Positions 1 to 10,750 are shown, counted from the first letter of the stretch. The stretch: DNA of 30,488 nucleotides from Neoconidiobolus thromboides FSU 785 (GCA_025603075.1 MU626484.1:1-30488); one strand, 5' to 3'. Notes: generated by a model from the sequence alone, not told the origin. Program-made: numbers and translations.

Positions 1-681
1 AAAAAATGGAATCTAATAGAGTGAAGATTAAAAACAAAATAAACTTGACTATTAAAATAGCTTACAATATCTTTTTCTTGTTTAGTAGGAGCTAATAAAA
101 TAGGATGCTTTAAATTTTTGAAGTTTTGTTCTGTTAATATAGGAGGATGAGCAGCAATACCAGCTACAAATTGATTACTATTCAATGCATCAAATAGCAT
201 TAATCCACCCCAACAGAATCCGATCAAAGCATATTGATTATTAGGAGTAGATTTGTTAAAGTGATTGATTAATAAAGTTAAGTCTTTTGATACTCTATTC
301 TCATAGCCATCCTCTACAGTTGCCCAATCAATCATTTCTTGCATACTAAAATCAATGTTAGTATAAACATATTAGATAAATCAATAAGTAATAATATAAT
401 TACTATGTAACTGGCAATTCGTGTGGAGGCCATGGCTTTCCACGAAAGAAATCTGGAACAATGATTTGATATCCAGTTAATTTACATAAAATATCAGAGA
501 ACTGAAAGTTGTTGGTATGATAACCTAGGATATCATAAAGCAATATAACCTTTTTATCACTATTTCCAATAGTATAATAATCTAAATCATCTACTTTAGA
601 AAAGGAACCCTGAATCTGATAATCTCCTGGGTTGACTATAACAGCTGGAGTGGAGCAACACTCTTTGGTAATTGTTGGCCT
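1..681 (-). pseudogene. Dienelactone hydrolase paralogue, start codon apparently lost; runs off left edge
   Basis: DLH-family alpha/beta hydrolase, read leftward. Exon 1 (681-404), intron (403-346; donor GTAATT, branch TACTAAC, acceptor TTTTAG), exon 2 (345-66), intron (65-13; donor GTAAGC, acceptor ATTAG), and the first bases of exon 3 at the window edge. The translation is fully open and matches the intact paralogue at 15877-16707: IVPDFFRGKPWPP, the nucleophile motif GFCWGG, AAHPP and APTKQEKDI, with introns at the same positions. The codon aligned with the paralogue's ATG is AGG (679-681), and an in-frame TAA lies three codons upstream. No in-frame ATG precedes exon 2. A miniature transposon sits about 50 bp upstream. 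It may be a young pseudogene, a gene with a non-AUG start, or one with an undetected upstream exon. Family assignment is firm; functional status is not. Confidence 0.82.
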
Positions 682-732
682 TGTTTTTTATGTTCGTCTT
701 TTTTGAAATCTATGTTTTGATGATAGGTGTTT

Positions 733-839
733 ATATGAGGATGTATTTTTATATTTAAGAATTTTACCAACAATTTTCTCACTCAAACAGCGCTCAAAAG
801 ACAGAAAAAGTAATGAAGCCAAAAAAAACATCCCCATAT
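733..839 (-). mobile_element. Miniature inverted-repeat element, copy 1
   Basis: About 107 bp, in reverse orientation relative to the family consensus. The ends read ATATGAGGATGT and ACATCCCCATAT. It lies just upstream of the broken DLH copy, about 50 bp from the expected start codon. Confidence 0.88.
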
Positions 840-2036
840 ACTGTTTTTTTATTGGACTTGTATTTTAAATGACACATACAAAAGACAAAAATTAAAGCTA
901 AGTCTTGAAAATTTAAGTAGGGGCGTGTATATTGTAAATCAATTACACTATCCGCAAGGATTGTTCCGACCGAAACTAATTTTTTTATATTCCACTATAA
1001 CCTTTTAAATGATAGATAATAACACCAAAACTTTTGTTTGTTAAAGTTCGAAATGATATGCTAAAAATTTCGTATTTACTATGAAAATTGTTAACTATTA
1101 TTCAAGATTAGGTTGATAACTCAAATGAGTTTTTTGTTTTGAAGCCCTTGGCTTTGAAGTCAGAAAACAATCTGGAAATCATTGCAAAAACTACAATCAG
1201 TAACACATTTAATAGCTAATAACTTGTATTTTTATATTGCTATCTTTCAATTTTTATCGTAAGATATTTACATATTTTGTTCTTATTTTATACTTAGTTA
1301 ATTTAGTCAACTTAATTTGGTATAAAAAAATCAATGAGTTAACGATTAAAACATGTTTTACTATTTTAACCTTATAGCTACAATCCAACATCATTAATCC
1401 TTTGATTGTTTTATTATGATACTACAGATATTATAAACCCAATTTCTTTCTAAAGACGTTTTTAAGATATCTCAAGTGTTATTAAATAAAAAAATAAAGC
1501 TCTGTTAGATAAATCATGCATTATGCCTTTAGCATTTTAGCTTTTATATTTATCATTAGACATCTTTTCAATATCCAATAAAACGAGATTTATAAATAGT
1601 ATATGCTTTTTAATTTTTAGTAAACATACATAACATATAAGATGAAATATGATATTTCAAAGAATAAAAAAACTCTAAGGAACGTCCATAAGAAAATAGG
1701 TTTTGATAACACATAGAGGAAATTTAATGGAGTTGATACAACCTACTTTTTTAGAGGACCTGTTGGTAATAACAAAGGCATGCTTATATACTCTTTTAAT
1801 ATAATTAACCGTTCTAAGAAAAGAACTGGAATAGGCGGAGGAGCTTGAATTGTTTAAAATTTGAGTAAAATTTCTATGTAGGGTTCATATTAACATTTTT
1901 TTTTAATATTCTGACTCTTTAATTATTATTCTTGCTACTAATATTATAGTATTTAAACGGATCTGATTTGTTTTTAATGAATATAGTCCATCTGATTCCT
2001 ATCGTAAATTTTTCAAAACAGCAATGAATAATTAAT
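840..2036. other. AT-rich non-coding stretch
   Basis: No ORF of useful length and no recognisable repeat, RNA gene or protein similarity. Stop codons are dense in all six frames. Confidence 0.6.
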
Positions 2037-2143
2037 ATATGGGAGTGTTTTTTTTGACTTCATCATTTTTTCCATTTTTTAAGCACTATTTAAGCGGAAA
2101 ATTCGTTAGTAAAATTCTTAAACACAAAAATACATCCCCATAT
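2037..2143 (+). mobile_element. Miniature inverted-repeat element, copy 2
   Basis: 107 bp, forward orientation, near-consensus. It starts ATATGGGAGTGT and ends ACATCCCCATAT, with the conserved core TTTAAGCACTATTTAAGCGG. It is flanked by TA on both sides. Confidence 0.9.
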
Positions 2144-2572
2144 GATTTTAGCTAATTTATGGTATTTATCATTGACCACCTGATTGTTTTTTAAATCAAT
2201 TCTCTTTATGCTTATAGAACTATTAGCCCTTTTTTCCTTTATAACTTTTATTAAAATTTATTATGTTTAATATAATATGTTACAGAAAAATTGAACTTTA
2301 TTAAATAAAACACCTGTTTAATCACATTCCTAGAATTATACTTTTCGTTGTTTATAATAGCCAAAATTAATGTTAGAAGGTATAAAGCAAGGATATACGA
2401 CAGATGTTTTTAGTTACTGATTAAATGCCTAATGAATTGGACTTAGCATATAAACATAAATTAGAAGGGTTTAATTAGGCAAATTAAGTTTTAAGTTTAA
2501 ATTGAAAATCGACTTAATCATATAAAAAGAACTAATATAGAATATTACAAAGTTTGCTTCTTTGCCTTTAAA

Positions 2573-3185
2573 ATGGTAGAATCCCATAATTTTTATAGTT
2601 CAAAAGGACTGTGAATGTCTTACCCCATTCAGCTTTTTTAGAGTAAATTAGAATCGGATCCCACCCAGGTTATAAATTTCAGTAAAAAATCCATAGCTTT
2701 AAAGTCTTCGGAGATCGCCGCGATCTTCTTGAAGAAAAGTATCCAGAAAACACGTTGTTTCCAAATGGTCACACTCTTGAGGATTCTTTACTTAAAAAAG
2801 AAAACTGCTTGGATACCTTAATTTATTTGGTCATACATAAGCGTTATGACCCATTATATCTCAAAGATCAAAATCGTTTCTATGAAGAGAAAGAAGTAAA
2901 CTTCATAAAAGTTTTATAAAAGCCTGGTATTAAAAAAAATTTCAATGTAAGATTGAAGTGCTCTCCTCAGTGTTTTATAAAATTTTAGCTAGTAATAAGC
3001 TTATTGAAGGTGATAAATTAAATTATTTGAATTATATTCTTTATGAATATTTGAGATTTGTCCGACTTATTTCGGTTTCTACCTTTAGTGATGTTGTAAC
3101 CAACCATGGAGATGCTGTTTTGGAAATTTATTTTTGTTCGACTGATTACCTTTATGACTGCTTTGCCATGCCTTTTCTACTTTAG
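2573..3185 (+). pseudogene. Glutathione S-transferase pseudogene (first of three tandem copies)
   Basis: Decayed copy of the GST at 4427-5211. An ATG at 2573 opens an N-terminus like that of the third copy (VQKDCECLTPFSFF against ITQKDCTLFHLL). The middle of the N-terminal thioredoxin-like domain is shortened: about 70 bp remain where the intact copy has about 200. From 2709 the frame reads VFGDRRDLLEEKYPENTLFPNG, the domain-junction motif, and stays open to a stop near 2920. After a frame change the C-terminal helical domain resumes (FYKILASNKLIEGDKLNYLN, then STFSDVVTNHGD) and stops at 3183-3185. At least one frameshift and an internal deletion make a functional product unlikely. The 3' flank is also shared with the middle copy, so the duplicated unit was larger than the gene. 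Confidence 0.8.
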
Positions 3186-3277
3186 CTATACAAAACAGAG
3201 TCAATATTTTTATAAGAGATAAAGTTATTGCAACATTTAATAACCAGTAATTGATGTTTGCATTTAAGGTATTTCAA

Positions 3278-3387
3278 ATATAGGAGGATATATTTTTTAT
3301 TTAAGAACTTTACCAACGATCTTTCCGCTTAGACACTCCTTAAAAAAATGGAAAGAATGATGAAATCAAAAAAACATTGCCCCATAT
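3278..3387 (-). mobile_element. Miniature inverted-repeat element, copy 3 (degenerate)
   Basis: About 110 bp, reverse orientation. The left end has decayed to ATAGGAGGATAT; the right end TTGCCCCATAT is recognisable. It lies in the 3' flank of the first GST copy; I see no element at the matching place behind the second copy. Confidence 0.75.
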
Positions 3388-4426
3388 AAAGATCTAAATT
3401 TTAAATGCTTACTATAATTTTAAAATATTTATTCAAACTAATTTAATACAAAAACATTGATCAGATGGTCAAAGATTATAAGTGTGTTCTATTGTTTTGT
3501 AGCTATAATTATAAATCGATTCTTTTTAGTTTTGATTATAAAAGTGTCGTTGATACTATTACTTCGATTACCCCCTCCTTATCATCTAAGTTCCTTGATA
3601 AGTGTTATCAATAGAAGTAAGCTCATGGTTTTTTACGGCACTAAATATATGTTAAACTATTATTTATCTCTTTAATGAAATCATTATAATTGATTATCTT
3701 TAATGCCTATAGCTATCATCCTTATGAGTAAATTACAGGTTTTAAAAATGATTTCTTTATGAATTTTTATCTACAATTTAGCTCTTCTTACTAGCACTTA
3801 TAAGTTAAGTTGTTACTTTAATAAATTATACTAATATTATAGGATAACTTATACAATTACCAATAATTTATTGAGTTTGGAACCCATATACTGTTATATA
3901 AGAGATTAGATTAACAAAGTTTCTACTGTTCCACCCAAGAACAGTATGAGTCATTATCTTTCCTGCCAATTTTTACAAAATATCTCCTTTTATAGTTAAA
4001 AGAACCGATCCAAAAAAGCAATCGAGAAGCTTGAAAAGCTTAAAATAATAGCTTGTATATAATAAAAATTTAGGTTAGAGCTAACATTAGGGAGGTTATT
4101 ATTAAGGTAGGGTTTTATTTTCAATTAGTCAAAATAGGTTAATAAGCTTATATCTACCTATTACCTATTTATTGCCCATTTATTACCTATCTATTACCTA
4201 AAAACTAATTCTTCACTAAAACAAACAAAATTTTTCAAAATGATCCCTACTGTTTTCAACTAGTACCTTTTCTAATTGTACGCTTAGCAAAGGGCAAGGT
4301 TTATTACCATATACTGAGTAATTTTATTTAGCAAACCATATGTTAAACAATAAAGTTAGAATTTTATTTAATAGTGTATAAATAATATAACCAAATATTA
4401 CAACTTTACTTTTTTATTTAATAAAA
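3388..4426. other. Intergenic spacer between GST copies
   Basis: Non-coding. The part around 3510-3680 matches the 3' flank of the middle GST copy (about 5325-5490), sharing TTTAGTTTTGATTATAAAA and TATCTAAGTT, so it belongs to the tandem duplication unit. The part around 4285-4350 matches the 5' flank of the third copy (about 5750-5815), sharing CTTAGCAAAG. A short imperfect tandem repeat lies at 4154-4201. Confidence 0.6.
4154..4201. repeat. Imperfect short tandem repeat
   Basis: About four variants of a 10-12 bp unit built on TATTACCTAT or TATTGCCCAT, in the spacer upstream of the intact GST. Confidence 0.6.
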
Positions 4427-5211
4427 ATGTATAAGTTTGATGACTTTGTGAAAAAAAGAAGAGGGAGTCTATTCACTGCATTTACATGGAGAACGATATT
4501 AGCTATGAAGCATAAAGTAGTTATTTATACCCCGGATGTAGTTTATTAATTTACTGATTCATTTATTCTAGGATATTGACCTTAGTTCGGAACAATTTGT
4601 TCTTCTTGAAGATGCCAACCATAAGTTAAATCGGGAGTATTTTATTCAAGTTATATATTTATATATTTAACTGCTAAAAAAGCAATTTAGAGTGGGATAC
4701 TGTACAGGCAATATATTTTGATAGTAAATCTGTAATTTGCAAGTCTTTTAAGGTTGCAGAGTACCTTGAAGAAAAATTCCCTCAAAACCCATTATTTCCA
4801 AATGGTCGCGAGTATGCTAAAATGTTAGCACAAGACCATTTCTATTTCCATTTGGTTAATTTAGTCACAATAGACCTTTATAATTCATTGGACATTAAAT
4901 TTAAAGGCTATGATAGTACAAATACTAAAGAAAACACTCAAAATGAGATTGATAATAGAAAAGATCTTCTCACCAAGACAGAAGAATCCTTCTCAAAGTT
5001 CCGTATGGCATTGTCTAAAACGAGATTTTTAGAGGGTGATAAGCTAAGTTACTCAGACTACATCGTCTTTAGTTACCTTAAATATGCCCAAATGGGCTCA
5101 CTTTCTACTTTTAACTACATAGTAACTGACCATCGGGATCCTATTTTAAAGAGCTGGTTTAACTATATTGACAATCTTAATGATGGATTTCCTGCTTCTT
5201 TTAAACCTTAG
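4427..5211 (+). CDS. Glutathione S-transferase, fungal type (probably intact, three exons)
   Basis: Cytosolic GST, expected to conjugate glutathione to electrophiles or use it in reductive reactions. My model joins 4427-4537, 4572-4649 and 4693-5211, all junctions in phase 0, giving 235 residues, which is typical for the family. The N-terminal thioredoxin-like half has FTWRTILAMKHK, then VVIYTPD, then KVAEYLEEKFPQNPLFPNG at the domain junction. The C-terminal helical half carries RFLEGDKLSYSDYIVFSYLK, matching the GDxPNYADY-type motif of fungal etherase-like GSTs. Intron 1 would be only 34 nt (GTAGTT...TTCTAG); a 54-nt alternative starting at 4518 would delete the VVIYTPD strand. The intron 2 acceptor (TTTAGAG) is less certain. 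A decayed copy lies on each side in the same orientation. Substrate cannot be told. Confidence 0.68.
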
Positions 5212-5892
5212 TCTCATGAAATAAAGTTGGTATAGTGGCAAGAATTAGAGGCACTATTAATTTCAATATTTGACAGCGATAAGTTTTAATTTAGTAAATT
5301 GTTACTTTATTTTTGTAATTGTAATTATTGAATTTTTTTAGTTTTGATTATAAAACCATCACCAATATTGCTATTTAGCTTTAAGCACCATTGTTATCTA
5401 AGTTGTTTAAGTAGTTTTATTCAAAAAAAGAAATATTATAGCCTTTTCCTATGTTAATTATCGGCTATGCTTAGCTCTTTAATTAAAGTCCCTTCGTTCA
5501 ACTATCTTTAAATTATATAGAGATCAAATGTATTGTACAAACCGTACTTTCACATATTATCTTTTAATTGTTGAGCTTTGGTCTATAGCTAAAGTTCTAC
5601 TTAAATTTTGATTATTTATTGATTAGTTTAATCATCTCTATCAGTGTTTATATTGTGCTTTATATACTTCACTAGTATATTAAGTAAAGAAATCTACATA
5701 TTCTTAGATGGGAGTTAAAAAAAACAATTTTCGCCGTGTATACTTGTGTCTCTTAGCAAAGCGTGAAAGTCGTTTTTATGTAGTTAGTAATTTCATTTGA
5801 CAAATTATATACACAATAGTTGGATTGGTGAGCTTGCTTGGTATCATATGAATAGCAGACATCAGTTGTAATATTTCTTTTCTAACTTGATT
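5212..5892. other. Spacer between second and third GST copies
   Basis: Non-coding. The first half is homologous to the 3' flank of the first copy and the last ~150 bp to the 5' flank of the second copy, so it is part of the tandem duplication. Nothing else is seen. Confidence 0.55.
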
Positions 5893-6671
5893 ATGATCGA
5901 AATTCGTGAATTTATAACTCAAAAAGACTGTACTTTATTCCATTTACTTAGAGGATTTTATTAGCTATAAAGTATAAGGTAAGTCGTCAACTATATTCTA
6001 ACTACTGGTTAGTTATTTTTTGGGGGCATAAATTGATCAGAATTTTGTATTTATTGAGGATCATAAAAATCCCTAAAGCATAAAGTAACTTTAGTTAACT
6101 TTTATTAATTTGTCTTTAACTATTATTAACTCTCTTTTTTAAGGATAACATGTAAATTATCAAATTTAATGGAGAGGCTATAGTTAAAGAATCTATAGAG
6201 TTTCATGACTATCTTGGCGGGAGATATCCTCGGAACTCATTATTTCTAAATGGTTAAAGTTTAATAAATTATTTATTGGAAAATGCTCCCACCTTTTCTC
6301 GATCAACTAGTTTAGGAGCTAATGAGCTTATAAACAATCACGATAAGGATTGAGTTAGAGATCAATGAACCAGTATCAGATCAAATTTTGTTAGACGTTT
6401 AGAACAGTTGGTCCTTCTTAGAAGCCATATTTTAAGCAATATTGAAACATTTTTCCTATCATTTCGTGAAACATTAGTTCAAATTAAGTTTTTAGGGAGC
6501 GACAATGTAACGTATGTGGATCACGTACTTTTAGACACCTTAAAGCTTTTCAAGAATTTTCAGTTACTACTTTTGATACTATCGTTATAAACTATCAAAA
6601 TCCTTTTTTTAAAACCAGTTTAATACAATTGATAATCTCTATGATCAGTTTGCTACTTCTTTAGACCTTAG
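5893..6671 (+). pseudogene. Glutathione S-transferase pseudogene (third tandem copy)
   Basis: Starts with ATG at 5893 (MIEIREFITQKDCTLFHLL). A frame change is then needed to read RILLAIKYK, followed by a well-formed 34-nt intron candidate (donor GTAAGT, branch TTCTAAC, acceptor GGTTAG). The next exon region has an in-frame stop before IDQNFVFIED and another after it. The junction motif survives as GGRYPRNSLFLNG followed directly by a stop. The C-terminal domain returns as FRETLVQIKFLGSDNVTYVD. The alignment to the intact copy ends at the TAG at 6669-6671. Several stops and frameshifts make it non-functional. Its canonical splice signals suggest that the ancestor was a normal spliced gene. Confidence 0.8.
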
Positions 6672-7145
6672 CTTTATAAATTGAAATTAGAATTGTTATA
6701 AGAGTTAGATTTACTATTAATTAACTTCTTATTAAGTTTAATACTGTATGCACACTAAAACTAAAAACTTTAAAATTTTAAGATCACTGATCAAAATAAA
6801 AAGTAAATAAAGAAATAGCTGAATACAAAATATTAACAGTTTTCAATTTTTGAATAGTGAATTACTTAGTTTATAAAAAACCGTACTGATTGTTTCAACT
6901 ACATCTATACTTATCGAAATATTGAGACAATTGGGTTATTTAAATTGAATGAGCCATTAGATAAAACAAATAACATTAGACAAACCTTTGACCCCAGTTA
7001 AGTAAATGTTAGAAAGTATAATAAGATAGTATAACCTTTTAAGTAGATCTAGATCAAACATTGTATTTATCAACTTGTAAAATACTGCCATTGAATTAAC
7101 CATATACATAAGTTAACAAGTTTGAAGAATAAACTATTGATTAGC
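6672..7145. other. Non-coding stretch after the GST cluster
   Basis: No ORF, repeat or RNA gene recognised. Confidence 0.5.
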
Positions 7146-7252
7146 ATATGGGGATGTTTTTTTTGGTTTCATTACTTTTTCCATTTTTTAAGCGCTATTT
7201 GAGCAGAAAGATTGTTAGTAAAGTTCTTAGACAAAAAAATACATCCCCATAT
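7146..7252 (+). mobile_element. Miniature inverted-repeat element, copy 4
   Basis: 107 bp, forward orientation, with intact 12-bp ends ATATGGGGATGT and ACATCCCCATAT and TA flanks. It is among the best-preserved copies. Confidence 0.92.
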
Positions 7253-7605
7253 ACTGATGATGATATTAGTTATACTCCAACCCAACAAAGTTAACTTTAT
7301 GAACAAAGCATTTATCGAACTTAAAGTAATTTAAGAGAATTTTGATATTGAACTCAAGGTTGCTTTGACAAGCCACTTTAGTTCAACAGCATGATGTTCA
7401 AGGTTAGTTTCCAACTCATAGTTAACAATAAAATTTATTTAAACATGACTAAATGTTTGATCGTAACATTAAGTTTGTAATTAAAGTATTAGATGATAGA
7501 TATTATAAACTATTCGAAATACAAATTAAAAGATAATTGAATAAAAAAGAGTTTGTTTAAAAAGAGTTTATTTAAAAAGGAGATAGAAGAAGAAGAAAAC
7601 CTCCT

Positions 7606-7633
7606 AAATATACTTAATCAGTTAAGTATATTT
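7606..7633. repeat. Perfect hairpin, 12-bp stem and 4-nt loop
   Basis: AAATATACTTAA (7606-7617), loop TCAG, then the exact complement TTAAGTATATTT (7622-7633). An outer CTCCT/AGGAG pair (7601-7605 and 7640-7644) extends it across a one-sided bulge. It is preceded by a two-copy direct repeat of AAAGAGTTTRTTTAAAA (about 7546-7579). Function is unknown. Confidence 0.7.
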
Positions 7634-7810
7634 AAATAGAGGAGTATGACTTAACTTAGCAATTAAACACATTAGCCAAAGGTATAATAGGTAAATGAGA
7701 TTACTGGAGAGACGTTCCCTGAAGCTTAATACCATCACAAATAGATATCAAATTAGGTTTTATTGTATAGACCATACCTAAAAATTTGTGAGCCTAAATA
7801 GGAATCAACG

Positions 7811-7915
7811 TATGGGGATGTTTTTTTAGTTTAACTACTTTTTCCACTTTTTAAGCACTAATTAAATGGAAAGGCTATTGATAAAATTATTAAACACAAA
7901 AACTCATCTCCATAT
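7811..7915 (+). mobile_element. Miniature inverted-repeat element, copy 5
   Basis: About 105 bp, forward orientation. The left end TATGGGGATGT is intact; the right end is mutated (CTCATCTCCATAT). It lies immediately upstream of degenerate repeat A. Confidence 0.85.
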
Positions 7916-7947
7916 TTATTCTGAAAGATTGAGAAGCTACTAGATGA

Positions 7948-8425
7948 TTTAGTTGTGAAATCTGGTACTCAGGGTTTGGAGTCAAGAACAGCTATTGCTG
8001 GGTTGACTACACTATAAGTCGAAAGGTCTTAGTTTATGTGACTAAGATAGACTTGGGCTATGAGGAATAGCACGTAATAGGTTACAAGCTATATAAGACA
8101 AATATAATAGACAATATTAATGTAAAACCCATGTAAAATACTATTAAGAAAACTTAGTGGCTTTATCAAATGTTCGAGATATCAGGGAATAATTCAGTTA
8201 AAAAGCCTCGAACTACTATACTCTGTAAACTCTTTTGTACTCTGAAAAGTATAAATATCAAAATGAGAGGATAATATTCTTTTGGATTGAGCTAGAAATT
8301 CTCATAACAAATCAAAATAAGAACATGGGATTGATTTCCTCTGAGCTCGAGAACACAACAGCTTAGGCGATTTTTATGTTATAATTAACCATGGGACTGA
8401 CAAAGCGATATTTCACATAATCAAA
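7948..8425 (+). pseudogene. Degenerate duplicated sequence, copy A (unknown protein relic)
   Basis: About 480 bp, paralogous to 9761-10244. Comparing the two copies shows stretches where the same plus-strand reading frame is preserved despite stops elsewhere. An early part reads VKNSYC(W)VDYT and KVLVYVTKIDLGYEE. A late part, in another frame, reads NHGTDKAIFHIIKF, against NHGADKAIFHIVKY in the other copy. This suggests decay of an ancestral coding sequence with frameshifts. I do not recognise the family; a transposon gene or a host gene are both possible. Confidence 0.55.
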
Positions 8426-9550
8426 TTTTGCAACCAACCTTGTCAATTAAAGAAACATATTCTTATACACAAAAATAATGAAAGAGGTTTTAAGAAAAAT
8501 TATTGTTTATATACTTTTCCTCCTAAAGTTTATTTTTTGATAATGATGAAAACGCTTCCTATATGATTTAATTGCTTCTCCCTACCTCAAGTTTTATCTC
8601 AATAGAATGGAATATGAAATAGAAATCGAAAAATGGCCAATGTTATATTATTTTATTTTTATTGTAGTCTAATCCTGAACTGATTTAAGCATACTGTTTT
8701 ATTTTGGTTTCAAATCAATTCAAATTTAGAAAATCTATTTGTTGGACTACCTAATAAAAAATAGGAAACTTTTAAAAAGCAAAGGGTTACTTATTTTAAA
8801 ATTAATGTATTTTTGAACTTTAATCAATAAAGAGTTAAACTATAAAAAACAAAAACTATATTTTAAATATCTTAAATAGAATAATGCTATTTGTGTAAAT
8901 TAGCTTAAATAAAAAAGCCTTGAAGCTAATTTAAAATTTTAATAATTTTTTTACAGATTGTATAATAATTACATATTATTTTTATGAATTAAAGTTTACT
9001 TTAGCTATATAGCTTAAAATATGTATCTGTCAGCTTTATTTAAGATTGTAATACTATATAAACAGTTGCTTTTACTTAAAGTATAATGTTTTGCTATACA
9101 ATTTGAAGTTAAACTTTTTTTATATCCTTAACTTTTTTATTTTTTTAACTGTACCAAATAATACTTTAGCATAAATATTTACTTTTCTTACTTTGATACT
9201 ATTATTAATGTAATTTTATACTTTATTAAATAACTTTTTTTATATTTTGCATATTTTAATAAGTTATCATAAATTTTTTTAATTTCCAACTTGCTAGAAC
9301 TAATATAGATAACTAAAACCCAAGGACTAAATTTTGTTTTTTGGCTTTACTTTTATTATTAAGTATTTCTTTTACTAATTATTTAATTTTTGTTTAATTT
9401 AGTTTAAAATGTTTAAAATATAGTTTTTATTTTTTATAATTAATTAGAAGCCCAAGAAAATACTAGCTATCAAAAATAAATTTAAAGATAAACAGTATTT
9501 AAATTTGTATAAAAAATCAAAAAGTTTGAAACAATTAGTAAAAAAACTAC
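8426..9550. other. Extremely AT-rich island
   Basis: Non-coding. About 8640-9540 is visibly poorer in G and C than the rest of the window, dominated by runs of A and T. No gene or structured repeat recognised. Confidence 0.6.
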
Positions 9551-9657
9551 ATATGGGGATGTATTTTTGTATTTAAGAATCTTACTGGCAAATTTTCCAC
9601 TTAAATAGCACTTAAAAATTGGAAAAAATAATGAAGTCAAAAAAGACACTCTAATAT
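9551..9657 (-). mobile_element. Miniature inverted-repeat element, copy 6 (inverted pair, left member)
   Basis: 107 bp, reverse orientation. The left end ATATGGGGATGT is intact; the right end has decayed to CACTCTAATAT. It abuts the next copy, sharing the ATAT at 9654-9657. Confidence 0.88.
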
Positions 9658-9760
9658 GGAGATGATTTTTTTGATTTCATTACTTTTTCCACCTTTTAAG
9701 CGCTATTTAGGCGGAAAATTTGTTAGTAAAATTCTTAAACACAAAAATACATCCCCATAT
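9654..9760 (+). mobile_element. Miniature inverted-repeat element, copy 7 (inverted pair, right member)
   Basis: 107 bp, forward orientation, ending in an intact ACATCCCCATAT. Back to back with the previous copy and directly followed by degenerate repeat B. A small ORF across it is an artefact. Confidence 0.9.
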
Positions 9761-10244
9761 TTTAACTATAGCTGTGAGAACTGGTACTCACTGATTGGAG
9801 TCAAAAACAGCTATTGTCTGATTGACTACACTGTAAGTTGAAAAGTCTTAGTTTGTGTGACTAAGATAGACTTGAATTATGAAGAATATTACGTAATAGG
9901 CTATATACTATGTAAGACAAATAGAATAGACAATGCTACTGTAAAATATACGTAAAGTACTATTAAGAAAATTTAGTGGCTTTATTAAACATATAAGATA
10001 TCATGGAACAATTCAGTTAAAAAGCCTCGAGTTACTATATTCTAAAATCTCTTTCATACTCTAAGAAGTACGGATAACAAAACAAGAGGATAACATTCTT
10101 TGGGATGAAGCTAGAAATTCCCATAGCAAATTAAACTAAGAGCATGGGATCAATTGTCTCTGAACTTAGGAACACAACAACTTAAGTGGTTATTATGCTA
10201 TAAGCAATCATGGAGCTGATAAAGCGATATTTCACATAGTCAAG
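9761..10244 (+). pseudogene. Degenerate duplicated sequence, copy B (unknown protein relic)
   Basis: Paralogue of 7948-8425, alignable along its whole length. Readable pieces include WYSLIGVKNSYCLIDYTVS, KVLVCVTKIDLNYEEYYVIG and, near the end in another frame, LSGYYAISNHGADKAIFHIV. In-frame stops and frame changes between these rule out a functional product. Both copies have a miniature element at their upstream edge. Confidence 0.55.
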
Positions 10245-10577
10245 TATAACTATATTATATGTTTTTTATTTTTTAATTAATTTATATTTCAAAGTTTGGT
10301 TTTAAAATATATTTAGAATACCTAAAGCCTAATTTTTTTTTCGAATTTTTATTTAATATAACCTAACTCTTTTTATAAATATCTTTATCTATTATAAAAA
10401 AACCTAATAAGTTATTTAAGAAGTCAGGCTTTTAATTAAAAACTTTTCATTTTGATTAAAAGTATTATTTTTTGAAGGAAATTTGGCAAAATATTCAACT
10501 TTTAAAAATTTGTTAACTCTTCTTACCTTTATAATAATATCTCAAAAACAACTGGTCCAATCATTTTGAAACTTTGT
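10245..10577. other. AT-rich non-coding stretch
   Basis: Nothing recognisable in any frame. Confidence 0.5.
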
Positions 10578-10683
10578 AAATGGAGATGTATTTTTGCGTT
10601 CAAGAATTTTACTGATAATTTTTCCACTCAAATAGCGCTTAAAAAGTGGAAAAAGTAATGAAGCCAAAAAAACATCCCCAAAT
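10578..10683 (-). mobile_element. Miniature inverted-repeat element, copy 8
   Basis: About 106 bp, reverse orientation. The ends are AAATGGAGATGT and ACATCCCCAAAT, so the usual TA flanks appear here as AA on both sides. Confidence 0.87.
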
Positions 10684-10750
10684 AATCTTTTTTATATCAA
10701 TATATCAAATTTGTGCAAATTAAATCTTTTAATAATTAAAACTACTTATT

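Noticed and set aside
3457-3675. 72-codon ORF downstream of the first GST copy
   Set aside because: It starts at TTG, and its DNA aligns with the non-coding 3' flank of the middle GST copy, where the frame is not kept.
9656-9841. 61-codon ORF
   Set aside because: It lies mostly within a miniature element and runs into the degenerate repeat B; no gene of its own.
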